Shown here: piece after piece, positions 7,774-17,975 of the stretch
How the letters are laid out: the number at the start of each line of letters is the position of its first letter
Numbering within the stretch: the first letter of the stretch is position 1
DNA from: JANQPX01 sp965222015
GTDB lineage: Bacteria; Pseudomonadota; Alphaproteobacteria; Geminicoccales; Geminicoccaceae
DNA length: 64,000 nt
Assembly (NCBI GenBank): GCA_965222015.1
Contig: CBDCTL010000011.1
Span: forward strand, 62,001 to 126,000
Direction of reading: 5' to 3'
Position numbers and translations under genes: made by a program
The notes under the pieces: model-generated
Databases searched by the model: none
What the model saw: the letters and a program-made list of their open reading frames with translations, nothing else
What the model was told of the DNA's origin: nothing

Positions 7774-9180
7774 TCAGACGCTGTAGTAGAGCCGGTACTC
7801 GACCGGATGGGGAACGGCTTCCAACGCCTCGATCTCGCTTCGCTTGAGCGCAATGTAAGCGTCGATCACGTCGTCCGAGAAGACCTCGTCCTTCGTCAGG
7901 AACACTCGGTCCCGGTCGAGCGCGGCAAGAGCCTGATCGAGCGTGCGGCAGACCGTCGGCATCTCGTCGATCTCGTTCGCGGGCAGATCGTAGAGATTGC
8001 GGTCCATCGGTTCCCCCGGATCGATCCGCCGGGACATGCCGTCCAGCCCGGCCATGAGCAGGGCCGCAAAGGCGAGATAGGCATTGGCGGCGGAATCGGG
8101 AAAGCGCATTTCGACCCGCTTGTCCTGGGGTCTCGCGGCGAACGGCAGGCGCACGGCCGCGGACCGGTTGACGGCGGCATAGGCGAGATGGCGGGGCGCG
8201 TTCTGTCCCGGCGCCAGCCGGCGATAGCTGTTGGTGGCCGGGTTGGTGAAAGCGTTCAGCGCCTGGGCATGCTGCAGAATACCGCCGATGAAATGCAGGC
8301 AGCCGTCGGACAGATCGGCATAACCGCGCCCGGCGAAAACGGGTTTCTGCCCTTGCCAGAGCGCCTTTTGTATCTCGAAGCCGGCGCCCGGCTCGAAGGC
8401 CAGCGGCTTCGGCATGAAGGTCGCGGTCTTGCCGTAGGAACTGGCGACGTTCTGCACGACATAGCGGTAGATCTGGATGGCATCCGCCGCGCCGAGCAGC
8501 GGGCGCGCAGCCAGATTGACCTGGCTCTGGCACGGGGAAGGATTGTGATGCTGCTGCTGCGCCTCCAGCCCCATGGTCTGCAGCATGGTCACGATCTCGC
8601 CGCGCAGATCGGCGAGATGATCGGAGGGCGGCACGGCGTAGGGGGCCTGGTCGCTGTAGCGATGACCGCGATTGCCGACGTCGTAGCGCGTGCCGTGGTT
8701 GTCCACCGCCTCCTCGCCGTCGACACGCCAGGAAGCGGCGCCGGTCGAGACGTCGCTGCGCACGTCGTCGAAAACCGAAAACGCCATCTCGGTCGCCACC
8801 GTGACGGCATCGCCGAAACCGGTCGCGGCGAGATGGGTGACGGCGCGGCTCGCGATCGAGCGCGGACAGCGTTCATAGCTGAGGCCGGAGCCGGGTTCGG
8901 CGACGTCGGCGATCAGAATCAGGGTAGGCTGGGCGCTGAACGGATCGAGCACGGCGCTCGAAAGGTCGGGAACCAGCATCATGTCCGACTCGCTCGCGTC
9001 GCGCCATCCGGGCACGGCCGAGCCGTCGAACATGATTCCCTCCTCGAGGAGACGTTCGTCGACCCGGGCGCCCGCGAACCCGATATGCTGCCAGCGGCCG
9101 CAAAGATCGGTGAAACGGAAATCGACGGTCTGCACGTCGTCCCGCTCGATGTGCTCGAGAACGGAGTTCGTATCCGTCAT
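7774..9180 (-). CDS. Glutamine synthetase paralogue lacking active-site ligands
   Basis: The 468-residue protein aligns with type I glutamine synthetase from end to end, including YGKTATFMPKP, the RFPD region and the VEYRLYYSV terminus. Many catalytic residues are changed: the second metal-binding Glu of EPEFF is Ala133, the HHHE Glu is Asn213, the next metal Glu is Gln220, the active-site His pair of MHCH is Glu269 and Gln271, and the flap Glu327 is Asn327. Glu131, Glu357 and Arg359 remain, and the adenylylation tyrosine (NLYDLP, Tyr397) is kept. It is therefore probably not a normal synthetase; a regulatory or structural role is likely. It follows the MMPL gene by 112 bases. Confidence 0.85.
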   Translation of the reverse strand: MTDTNSVLEHIERDDVQTVDFRFTDLCGRWQHIGFAGARVDERLLEEGIMFDGSAVPGWRDASESDMMLVPDLSSAVLDPFSAQPTLILIADVAEPGSGLSYERCPRSIASRAVTHLAATGFGDAVTVATEMAFSVFDDVRSDVSTGAASWRVDGEEAVDNHGTRYDVGNRGHRYSDQAPYAVPPSDHLADLRGEIVTMLQTMGLEAQQQHHNPSPCQSQVNLAARPLLGAADAIQIYRYVVQNVASSYGKTATFMPKPLAFEPGAGFEIQKALWQGQKPVFAGRGYADLSDGCLHFIGGILQHAQALNAFTNPATNSYRRLAPGQNAPRHLAYAAVNRSAAVRLPFAARPQDKRVEMRFPDSAANAYLAFAALLMAGLDGMSRRIDPGEPMDRNLYDLPANEIDEMPTVCRTLDQALAALDRDRVFLTKDEVFSDDVIDAYIALKRSEIEALEAVPHPVEYRLYYSV

Positions 9181-9292
9181 GTCCCTGCCCTATGATCCAG
9201 CCCGATCGTCAGCTGTCTGTTTACGCCAGCGCAGGGCCGGGGAAAAGCCTAACGATGGCCGGACGCATTCGACATGACGGCCGGCGCGAGGT

Positions 9293-11620
9293 TCAGCCAC
9301 GCTCGGCATGCCTTCGGCTTGGAACGGCGACGAACAGAAAGCAGCTGGCGAAGGTCAAGAGCGTGCCGAGTGCCACGGTCAGGCCGATCACGCGCAGCAC
9401 CGAGATGGAGGACACCGCGAGCAGCGCGAACACGATGGTGGTCGAGACCGCGCAAATCGCGATGCCGTGAAAGGCACGCCGCCGCTCCTCGGCGATTTCG
9501 GCTTTCCAGCTGAAGAACAAGCCGTAGTCGAGGCCGACACCGATCACCACGAGGCTGGCCAGGATATGGAACAGCGAGAATTTCTCGCCGAGCAGCAGCA
9601 TGGCGCCGGCGGTCATGGCCAATGCCGCAAACATCGCAATGACGATTCTCACGGTCATCATCAGGTCCCGCCGGACCAGGAACAGCAGCGCCATGATCAC
9701 GACCATACCGACCACCATGCGCAGGAGGGCCGCGTTGCGAAAGGACGTGATCGATGCGGCCGAGACTTCCTTCAGGTCGGTGAACGCGACGCCGTCGATC
9801 CCATCGGCCACCTGCCGGAGCGCTTCGAGATCCTGAACCGCGCTCAGCGGCACGAAGCCGAACCACCGCCCGTCCTGTTCGGCCAGGAGATTGACGAGTT
9901 TCGGCCAGAGCGGCGTGCCCTGGAAGATCGAAAGCCCGTCCTCCGGGGTCAGCGACGGCAGGTCGCGGCTGGCATCGATCGCATCGGCGAAGGGCGCGAA
10001 CATCGCCGGTTCGAGCCCTGCCGCCCGCGCCGCCGCCTCGAGGTCGGCTTCGAGAGGGCCGGCATCCGGCAGGGCGTCCCGGCGTCGCTCCTGAGCCCGG
10101 AGGCTCGGCAGGTAGCGATGCGCGGCGTCAAAACCGCCGATGTCGCCCGCCTCCTCAAGCGCCAGAAGCTTCGGCTCCAGCGCCTCGCCGATCTGCAGCA
10201 TCTCTTCCGCATTCTCACCGGAGATCAGGAAAAGGAACCGCAGATCGGGCGCGCCGATCTCGGCGCGCAAAGCGCCATCCAGCTTCTTGGTCGCCTCCGG
10301 CACCGGGCTCAACGCCGAAAGGTCCCGCTCCCAAAGGGAATCGGCGCGCATGCCCATCAGCACGAGAGCGGCCACGGTCAGGAGCACGAAGAAAGCCGGC
10401 AGCCAGCTCGGCGGCAGCCAGCGCCGACCGGTGGGCGGCCCGGTTCCTGCAAACAGGCGGCGCTCGCCGGCCACGTCCGGCAGAACGAACAGAGCGGTCG
10501 CGACGGCCGCCGCCAGGCCCGTGCCGATGAACACGGCGAGCTGCGCCAGGCCCTGGAAACCACCGGTGCCGAGCACGATGAAGGCCGCGATGGTGGTGGT
10601 CGCGCCCAGCAGCATCGGCGGCATGATGCGCGCTGCGGTCTCGCTCAGACGCTCGTCCCGATGGGTGTGCGAAAACAGATGCAGCGGATAATCGATCGCC
10701 ACGCCGAGCAGGGTGATGCCGAAGGCGAGCGTGATCCGGTGGACCGAGCCGAACACCAGCGCGGTCGCCGCGAGGCCGAGCAGCATTCCCGTCGCGATCG
10801 GCAAGGCGCCTAGCGCCAGCAGGCGAAAGGACCGGTAGACGGCGTAGAGAAAGCCCCCGATCAGCATGAGGGCGACGACCGATCCGACCAGCATTTCCTG
10901 ACGGACGGCGTTGCGCGCCTTGACCGTGTTGACCGGCGTGCCTGCGAGCACCAGCCGCACGCCATGATCGGCGGCCACCTGGTCGAGCCGCCCCTCGATG
11001 GCGATCACGGTGTCGACCTGGCGATCGAGCGTGTAGCCGGGGTCGACCGTCTCGATCAGCACCAGGCTGCGTTCGCCGTCGGGCGAGATCCAGACCCCCT
11101 GGTCGCGCGGCAGCGGTCTGGCGCCGTCCTGCCAGGAGAGCAGGAGATCCTGGAACAGGCCCGTCGGGTCCTGACTCGCCGCCTTCTCATAGACCTTGGC
11201 GAAGGGGGATTGCAGCTGCTCTGCCCTGACATCGAGCGCCGCCGTCAGCGTCGCACGGTCGAGATCGCCGGCATCCGCCAGAAGGAAACGATAGGCGAAG
11301 AGACGGCTGAAGGTCTCGGGCGAGATCGGCCGTTCGCCGTTGCTGATCTGGGCGAGCTGCGGCCACCCTTCGAGGGCGCCGAGCGCCGCCCGGCTCGCCA
11401 GGACCCGCGCCTCGGCGTCGCCGCCCTCGAAAGCGACCAGGATCAGACGCGCCGCCGGCCCCTCGCGCAGCCGCGAGAACAGCAGATCCTCGATCGGCGA
11501 GTTTTCGCGCGGCAGGAACACCGTCAGGTCGTCGTCGATCCTGAGCGACGTCGCGAGCACGGCGGAGGCGACGGCGAGAAGGGCCGCCCACAGGGCTATG
11601 GTCAGTCGGTTTCGGGTCAA
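9293..11620 (-). CDS. MMPL/RND-family exporter
   Basis: The 775-residue inner-membrane protein shows the typical duplicated layout: one N-terminal helix, a large periplasmic domain (about residues 30-235), five helices, a second single helix near residue 405, a second periplasmic domain, and five final helices. GVAIDYPLHLF and GVGLDYGLFF are the paired acidic motifs of proton-driven RND pumps. It resembles predicted exporters of lipids or acylated products. No adaptor or outer-membrane partner is adjacent, and the substrate is unknown. Confidence 0.88.
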   Translation of the reverse strand: MTRNRLTIALWAALLAVASAVLATSLRIDDDLTVFLPRENSPIEDLLFSRLREGPAARLILVAFEGGDAEARVLASRAALGALEGWPQLAQISNGERPISPETFSRLFAYRFLLADAGDLDRATLTAALDVRAEQLQSPFAKVYEKAASQDPTGLFQDLLLSWQDGARPLPRDQGVWISPDGERSLVLIETVDPGYTLDRQVDTVIAIEGRLDQVAADHGVRLVLAGTPVNTVKARNAVRQEMLVGSVVALMLIGGFLYAVYRSFRLLALGALPIATGMLLGLAATALVFGSVHRITLAFGITLLGVAIDYPLHLFSHTHRDERLSETAARIMPPMLLGATTTIAAFIVLGTGGFQGLAQLAVFIGTGLAAAVATALFVLPDVAGERRLFAGTGPPTGRRWLPPSWLPAFFVLLTVAALVLMGMRADSLWERDLSALSPVPEATKKLDGALRAEIGAPDLRFLFLISGENAEEMLQIGEALEPKLLALEEAGDIGGFDAAHRYLPSLRAQERRRDALPDAGPLEADLEAAARAAGLEPAMFAPFADAIDASRDLPSLTPEDGLSIFQGTPLWPKLVNLLAEQDGRWFGFVPLSAVQDLEALRQVADGIDGVAFTDLKEVSAASITSFRNAALLRMVVGMVVIMALLFLVRRDLMMTVRIVIAMFAALAMTAGAMLLLGEKFSLFHILASLVVIGVGLDYGLFFSWKAEIAEERRRAFHGIAICAVSTTIVFALLAVSSISVLRVIGLTVALGTLLTFASCFLFVAVPSRRHAERG

Positions 11621-11962
11621 GGAAACGATGGGAAGGAACTGCAGGCGTCGAACCGGTTCGGGGGCGAGGCCCTACCATGGTGCCGGAAAGCCGGGATGAC
11701 AAGACGGCAGCGACGCGTTTGCAAGGCTCGGGCCCTCTCCTTTTTCGAGCGTCTCGCGCGGTCGACACGGGCGTGAACCCGCTCCGGATCGGCCGCTTTT
11801 TTTCCGTTCGCCAAGGCCTAACACCGCTTTGTCGCAATTGGAAGAAAGCGGGTCGCCGAGGAACAAGGGCCGATCGGGAGATAAAATTAAGTGGGGGGCG
11901 AGGCTCGGTGAATGGTGTTCGCGATCGCCGTCGCGGCGACGAGAGGAACAGGTGGGTGGATC
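11621..11962. other. Divergent intergenic region
   Basis: This 342-base interval separates the MMPL gene from the corrinoid protein gene. A TAAAAT element near 11882-11887 could be a -10 box for the corrinoid gene, and TCGCCG and CGGCGA form a short inverted repeat near 11928-11942. I looked for a cobalamin riboswitch and do not recognise one. Nothing else is clear. Confidence 0.4.
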
Positions 11963-12682
<720 letters not shown>

Positions 12683-12768
12683 CACGCCGAAACCATCTTC
12701 CGATCATCGACTGCCACATCGCGTCCGATCCCGACGAACGGACGAGCCTCAAGCGCGGAGTTTTTTTC

Positions 12769-13662
12769 ATGACCGATACTGTTCTCAGCTCCGCGACCAG
12801 GGAGATCGCGATCGGCTTCGAGCGCCCGTTCTGCGTGATCGGCGAGCGCATCAACCCGACCGGGCGGAAGAGGCTCGCTGCCGAGATGGCGGCCGGCGAC
12901 TACAGCACGGTCGAGGCGGACACCCTTTCCCAGGTCGCGGCCGGCGCCACCATGCTGGATGTCAATGCCGGCATCCCGCTCGCAGACGAGCCGGCGATTC
13001 TCGCGGAGAGCATCAAGCTGGTGCAGTCGCTCACCGACCTGCCGCTCTCGATCGACAGTTCGATCGTCGCCGCCCTCGAGGCGGGTCTCGCCGTCTATCA
13101 GGGCCGCCCGCTGGTCAATTCGGTGACCGGCGAGGAGGATCGTCTCGACGTGGTTCTCCCCCTGATCAAGAAATATGACTGCGCCGTGGTCGCCATCTCC
13201 AACGACGAGACCGGCATTTCCGAAGATCCCGACGTGCGCTTCGAGGTCGCGAAGAAGATCGTCGAGCGGGCGCAGGATTACGGCATCAAGCCGGCCGACG
13301 TGGTGGTCGATCCCCTGGTCATGCCGATCGGCGCGCTGGCCACGGCGGGACGCGCGGCCTTCCACCTGATCCGCCGCCTGCGCGAGGAGCTGAAGGTCAA
13401 TACCACCTGCGGCGCCTCCAATGTCAGCTTCGGCCTGCCCAACCGTCACGGCATGAACGCCGCATTTCTGTCCATGGCGATCGGTGCCGGCATGACGTCG
13501 GCGATCATGAATCCGCTGCACGCCGAGGAGATGACTGCGGTCAAGGGCGCCGACGTCCTGATGAACCACGACCCCGACTGCCGCACCTGGCTCAGGACCT
13601 TCCGCGAGCCCACCGCCGAAGGCGAAGGCCGCCGCGAAGGCCGGCGACGCCGGCGCGCCTAG
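12769..13662 (+). CDS. Methyltetrahydrofolate:corrinoid methyltransferase
   Basis: The 297-residue protein is a pterin-binding TIM barrel related to AcsE and MtgA. It begins with GERINPTGRKRL, has MLDVNAGIP, then IDSS and NSVTGEEDR, all in the order of the folate-binding family. It should move the methyl group from the upstream corrinoid protein to tetrahydrofolate. The ATG at 12769 follows a GCGGAG ribosome site. The last residues form an arginine-rich tail (GRREGRRRRRA), unusual for the family and of unknown meaning. Confidence 0.92.
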   Translation: MTDTVLSSATREIAIGFERPFCVIGERINPTGRKRLAAEMAAGDYSTVEADTLSQVAAGATMLDVNAGIPLADEPAILAESIKLVQSLTDLPLSIDSSIVAALEAGLAVYQGRPLVNSVTGEEDRLDVVLPLIKKYDCAVVAISNDETGISEDPDVRFEVAKKIVERAQDYGIKPADVVVDPLVMPIGALATAGRAAFHLIRRLREELKVNTTCGASNVSFGLPNRHGMNAAFLSMAIGAGMTSAIMNPLHAEEMTAVKGADVLMNHDPDCRTWLRTFREPTAEGEGRREGRRRRRA

Positions 13663-13941
13663 GCCGGCAGCGCTGGCGGACTACCGGCAGCGTCGGCCGG
13701 CTCCACTTGCCTGACACCGGCACACCGGCCCGGCGCGTTTCTTCGGCCATGCCGGCGTACCGATCGGGCCGTGGGAGGGGGCGCGCTGCGAGCGCACGGA
13801 TTCCCAGGATCGCATGGACCAGGAAATCGCGTGAAATTTAGAGCGGATGGGTTAAGAAAGGGCTGACGAGCTGCGCCATATGCGAGGAATCCGCGATCGT
13901 AGCCGTGACGCTGACCGATCCGTCCGAGGAGACGCCCTGCC

Positions 13942-15990
13942 TTGAGCGACCCCGCCAAGATCGAGAATGCCCTGATCGTCTTCACACCGTCCGGCAAGCG
14001 CGGGCGGTTTCCCCACGGCACGACGGTGCTTCAGGCGGCACAGAAGCTGGGGGTCGATCTCGATTCGATCTGCGGCGGGCGCGGCCTCTGCGGCCGCTGT
14101 CAGGTGTCCGTCGGTGAAGGCGAGTTCGCCAAGCACGGCATCACGTCGAGGCCCGATCACGCCTCGGACGCCGGCGAGGTCGAGGCACGCTACGATCGGC
14201 GAAAGGGCCTGAAGTCCGGCCGCCGTCTCGGCTGCCAGGCGGCGCTTCGCGGCGATCTCGTGGTCGACGTGCCCGCAGAAAGCCAGGTGCATCGCCAGCT
14301 CGTGCGCAAGCGTGCCGAAGTCCGCGACATCGCGCTCGATCCTGTCGTGAAGCTCTATTATGTCGAGGTCGATCCGCCGGACATGCACGCCCAGGCCGGC
14401 GATCTGCGCCGGCTCGAACGCGCGCTCGAGCAGCAGTGGCAGCTGACCGGGCTCAGCGCCGATCTGCGTGTGATGCAGTATCTGCAGCAGGTCCTGCGCG
14501 AGGCCGAATGGAGCGTGACCGCCGCCGTGCATGCCGACGAGCGCATCGTCGCGGTCTGGCCGGGCCTGAAGGAAGAGGCCTATGGCGTTGCCTTCGACAT
14601 CGGCTCGACCACCATCGCCGGCCATCTGATCGAACTCCGCACCGGCCAGGTGATGGCCTCGGCCGGTCTGATGAACCCGCAGATCCGCTTCGGCGAAGAC
14701 CTGATGAGCCGGGTCAGCTACGTGATGATGAATCCGGGCGGTGATCAGGAAATGACGCTCGCCGTGCGCGAGGCGATCACCGCCATGATCGGCCAGCTCA
14801 CCGCCGAGGCGATGATCACCCCGAACGAGATTCTGGATCTCACCTTCGTCGGCAATCCGGTGATGCACCATCTTCTGCTCGGCATCGATCCGACCGAGCT
14901 CGGCGGCGCGCCCTTCGCGCTCGCGACCGACGAACCTGTCTTTCTCTGGGCGAGCGAACTTTCGATCCACGTCACCAACCCGTCCGCGCGCGCCTACATC
15001 CTGCCCTGCATAGCCGGCCATGTCGGCGCCGACGCCGCCGGCGTGATCCTGAGCGAGACGCCGCATCTGAATGACGAGATGACGCTGATCGTCGATGTCG
15101 GCACCAATGCCGAGATCATTCTCGGCAACAGGCATCAGCTGATGGCGGCCTCGTCGCCGACCGGGCCGGCCTTCGAAGGCGCCCAGCTCTCCTGCGGCCA
15201 GCGTGCGGCGCCCGGCGCCATCGAACGGGTGCGCATCGATCCCGAGACACTGGAGCCGCGCTTCAAGCTGATCGGTTCCGACACCTGGTCCGACGCGGTC
15301 GGCGCGGACGGCGCCGACTTCGACGAGGCCGGGATGATCAACGGCAAGTCGCCGGGCGCCACCGGCATCTGCGGCTCCGGCATCATCGAGGCGATCGCCG
15401 AAATGTATCTCGCCGGCATCGTCAGGGCGGACGGCATGATCGACGGCGCCAAGGCGGCGATCAGCCCGCGCATCCAGCAGGACGGCCGCACCTTCTCCTA
15501 TCTGATCCAGACCGGCGAGCCCGAGATCCGCATCACCCAGAACGACATCCGCGCGATCCAGCTCGCCAAGGCAGCACTCTACGCCGGCGCCCGTCTCCTG
15601 ATGGACAAGATGGGCGTCGATCATGTCGACCGCATCACGCTGGCCGGCGCCTTCGGCAGCCATATCGACGTCAAATACGCCATGATCCTCGGCCTGATCC
15701 CGGACTGCGACCTCGACAAGGTCGGTTCCGCCGGCAACGCCGCGGGCACGGGTGCGCGCATCGCTCTCCTCAATCGAAAAGCCAGGCGGGAGATCGAGAA
15801 CGTCGTGCAGCGAATCGAAAAGGTGGAAACCGCGGTCGAACCGCGCTTCCAGGAGCACTTCGTCAAGGCGATGGCGATCCCCCATGCGGATGCGGATTTT
15901 TCGAACTTGAAAAAAGTCGTGTCACTGCCAGCTACGACTGTCTCAACGGACAGCAATGGAGGAAGGGAAAGGCGACGGCGGCGGGTTTAG
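13942..15990 (+). CDS. RACo-type reductive activator of corrinoid proteins
   Basis: The 682-residue protein has an N-terminal plant-type [2Fe-2S] ferredoxin domain (Cys44, Cys50, Cys53, Cys98), a linker, and a C-terminal ASKHA ATPase-like domain (AFDIGSTTIAGHL, then VDVGTNAEIILGN and GAFGSHID). RACo proteins use ATP to return accidentally oxidised Co(II) to active Co(I), which is essential in air. The start is TTG after GAGGAG. It completes a three-gene corrinoid module with the two genes before it. Its end is also arginine-rich. Confidence 0.93.
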   Translation: MSDPAKIENALIVFTPSGKRGRFPHGTTVLQAAQKLGVDLDSICGGRGLCGRCQVSVGEGEFAKHGITSRPDHASDAGEVEARYDRRKGLKSGRRLGCQAALRGDLVVDVPAESQVHRQLVRKRAEVRDIALDPVVKLYYVEVDPPDMHAQAGDLRRLERALEQQWQLTGLSADLRVMQYLQQVLREAEWSVTAAVHADERIVAVWPGLKEEAYGVAFDIGSTTIAGHLIELRTGQVMASAGLMNPQIRFGEDLMSRVSYVMMNPGGDQEMTLAVREAITAMIGQLTAEAMITPNEILDLTFVGNPVMHHLLLGIDPTELGGAPFALATDEPVFLWASELSIHVTNPSARAYILPCIAGHVGADAAGVILSETPHLNDEMTLIVDVGTNAEIILGNRHQLMAASSPTGPAFEGAQLSCGQRAAPGAIERVRIDPETLEPRFKLIGSDTWSDAVGADGADFDEAGMINGKSPGATGICGSGIIEAIAEMYLAGIVRADGMIDGAKAAISPRIQQDGRTFSYLIQTGEPEIRITQNDIRAIQLAKAALYAGARLLMDKMGVDHVDRITLAGAFGSHIDVKYAMILGLIPDCDLDKVGSAGNAAGTGARIALLNRKARREIENVVQRIEKVETAVEPRFQEHFVKAMAIPHADADFSNLKKVVSLPATTVSTDSNGGRERRRRRV

Positions 15991-16003
15991 AGCGGTTCCC
16001 CCG

Positions 16004-16112
16004 CTAGTGGTGCGATCACATCAGAAGATTCGGTTGGCAAGTGTATGACTTGTTGTTCTGGAATCCGATTGCAGAACTCCATGTGAATCAAATGATGTGG
16101 TCACACCACTAG
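16004..16112. mobile_element. MITE-like element with terminal inverted repeats
   Basis: The element is 109 bases. Both ends begin with CTAGTGGTG, and the outer 28 bases of the two ends match at 23 positions when one is inverted (for example GATCACATCA against GACCACATCA). The TA inside each CTAG end fits the target duplication of IS630/Tc1-type transposition. It is too short to encode a transposase, so a related enzyme elsewhere would have to move it. It lies between the RACo gene and a reverse-strand membrane protein gene. Confidence 0.65.
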
Positions 16113-16522
16113 TGGAGCAGGTGCCAGATATCTAACATCCTAAACTTGTGGCTGTAGGCGATTGGCAGCCCGGCATTGGCGGCGACGGGATAGGCGCTGA
16201 GATAGGCCCCGACGAGACCGGCGAGCGTTACTGCCAGAACGGACATCGCATAATTCGTTCGACCTCGGGACGGCGGCATGTTGCGATAGACGACAATTAT
16301 CAGCAAGAGGAATACCGGCAGGATCGCCTGCGGAATGGCGAGACCGAGGAAGAAGAAAAGAACGATGCAGATAGCCAGCAGTAGCTCGGTACGGAAAAGC
16401 CTCGACGGTCGTCTGCGCGGCGACGGACGCCTGGACTGCTTCAGTTGATGCGTGAGACCGATGAAAGCAATGATAGCACTGCAAATCGTGGCGACGGCGG
16501 CAGCTGAATTCAACACAACCAA
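16109..16522 (-). CDS. Small membrane protein, possibly truncated by the MITE
   Basis: The 137-residue protein has four likely membrane helices (residues about 5-23, 48-65, 67-79 and 92-113) joined by a basic loop, with no family I recognise. Its stop codon TAG is supplied by the terminal repeat of the adjacent MITE, so the original protein may have been longer. The surrounding DNA is less GC-rich than its neighbours, suggesting recent arrival. It is convergent with the corrinoid genes. The stretch 16523-16724 upstream is AT-rich and holds no gene I can support. Confidence 0.45.
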   Translation of the reverse strand: MVVLNSAAAVATICSAIIAFIGLTHQLKQSRRPSPRRRPSRLFRTELLLAICIVLFFFLGLAIPQAILPVFLLLIIVVYRNMPPSRGRTNYAMSVLAVTLAGLVGAYLSAYPVAANAGLPIAYSHKFRMLDIWHLLH

Positions 16523-16724
16523 TCCCCAATCAAAATGATCAATGCTATCCTCAGAAAATCAAAGCAACCTGTAAAGGATTTGGAAATACAATAAAACCAT
16601 GTCGATTACATGAGAAAATTATCGTCAACGCGACGTCGATTATATCTTGCTTCCCTGAGCGAAGGCGGCTGATCTGGTCACTCCAACGCACGGACGACAA
16701 CGACGCCATGGCCTCGATTTCACG

Positions 16725-17975
16725 ATGCAGCTGACCACCGCCGAAAAAACCCTGCTCGCTCCCGGTGCGCCGCCGGCGACGGCGATGGCCATGCGCATCG
16801 TGGTCGAGACCGCCCGGATGATGGGCGCCAGCAGCCTCGTGCCGATCACCTCGGCGCATATCGACGGCTGCGTCTATTTCGCCGATGCCGGCGTGCTGTT
16901 CGCCGAAAGGCTTCGGGATCTGGGCGGGCGGGTTGCGGTGCCGTCCTCGCTGAATGTCGGCGCCCTCGACCTCATCCGTCCGGAACTGGTGCTGGCGAAC
17001 GATCACGCCAAAGCGATGAGCCGGCGGCTGATGGACGCCTATGTCGATCTCGGCTGCATCCAGAGCTGGACCTGTGCGCCCTACCAGGCCGGTTATCGCC
17101 CGAAGCTCGGCGAGCAGATCGCCTGGGCGGAAAGCAATGCGATCGTGTTCGCGAATTCGGTGCTCGGCGCGCGCACCAATCGCTACGGCGATTTTTTCGA
17201 TATCTGCGCGGCGCTGACCGGGCGGGTGCCCTATGTCGGTCTGCATCGGGACGAGGAGCGGGTCGCGAAAATCCTGATCGATCTGTCCCGGCTGTCCCCT
17301 GCCCTCGTCGACGACGACAGCTTTTTCCCCGTGCTCGGCGCCTGGCTCGGACGCGCGGTCGGCTCGACCGTCGCTGCGATCAAAGGCCTGCCCGCCGATG
17401 TCGGCGAAGACGGCCTGAAGGCGCTGGGCGCCGCCGCCGCCTCCACCGGCGCGGTCGGTCTGTTTCACGTCATCGGCGTCACGCCGGAAGCCCGGACCGA
17501 AGCCCAAGCCTTCGGCGACCAGCCGCCCGCGGTGGTGATCACACCGACCCCCGCCGACATGCGCGAAGCCCGCGACAGGCTGTCGACGACAAGTTCGAGA
17601 ACCATTGACTGCGTGGCGCTCGGCAGTCCGCATTTCTCATTGGACGAATGCCGGGCCTTCGCGGCGCTCGCCGACGGGCTGACGTTCGAAAAACCGATCT
17701 ACATCTGCACGCGGCACGCAGTCCTGCAGATCCTGGAGGCGAGCGGCGTGCGGCAACGACTGGAAGAGGCCGGCGTCGTCTTCGTGGTCGGCACCTGCGT
17801 GGTGGTGACGCCGATCCTGAAACAGGCGAGCGGCGTGCTCATGACCAATTCCGGCAAGTTCGCCCATTACGGCCCCTCCACCGTCAATCACGACGTGGTC
17901 TACGGATCGCTCGGCGACTGCGTGCGTTCGGCGACCACCGGCCGGGTCGAGCGTGACGAGCGGCTGTGGTCATGA
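16725..17975 (+). CDS. Aconitase X, large (catalytic) subunit
   Basis: The 416-residue protein matches the AcnX/DUF521 family in YLTTAEK-like start, SSLNVGA, TCAPY, and WAESNAIVFANSVLGARTN, and ends with TNSGKFAHYGPSTVN. Bacterial AcnX enzymes act as cis-3-hydroxy-L-proline dehydratases through an iron-sulfur centre; archaeal members dehydrate mevalonate 5-phosphate. The small subunit follows with an ATGA overlap. No proline-catabolism genes are adjacent, so the substrate is an inference from the family. It may be functionally tied to the corrinoid module, for example for a hydroxyproline betaine, but that is a guess. Confidence 0.88.
   Translation: MQLTTAEKTLLAPGAPPATAMAMRIVVETARMMGASSLVPITSAHIDGCVYFADAGVLFAERLRDLGGRVAVPSSLNVGALDLIRPELVLANDHAKAMSRRLMDAYVDLGCIQSWTCAPYQAGYRPKLGEQIAWAESNAIVFANSVLGARTNRYGDFFDICAALTGRVPYVGLHRDEERVAKILIDLSRLSPALVDDDSFFPVLGAWLGRAVGSTVAAIKGLPADVGEDGLKALGAAAASTGAVGLFHVIGVTPEARTEAQAFGDQPPAVVITPTPADMREARDRLSTTSSRTIDCVALGSPHFSLDECRAFAALADGLTFEKPIYICTRHAVLQILEASGVRQRLEEAGVVFVVGTCVVVTPILKQASGVLMTNSGKFAHYGPSTVNHDVVYGSLGDCVRSATTGRVERDERLWS

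Noticed and set aside
11621..11962. Cobalamin riboswitch before the corrinoid gene
   Set aside because: I looked for the conserved B12-box and the expected long fold and found neither.
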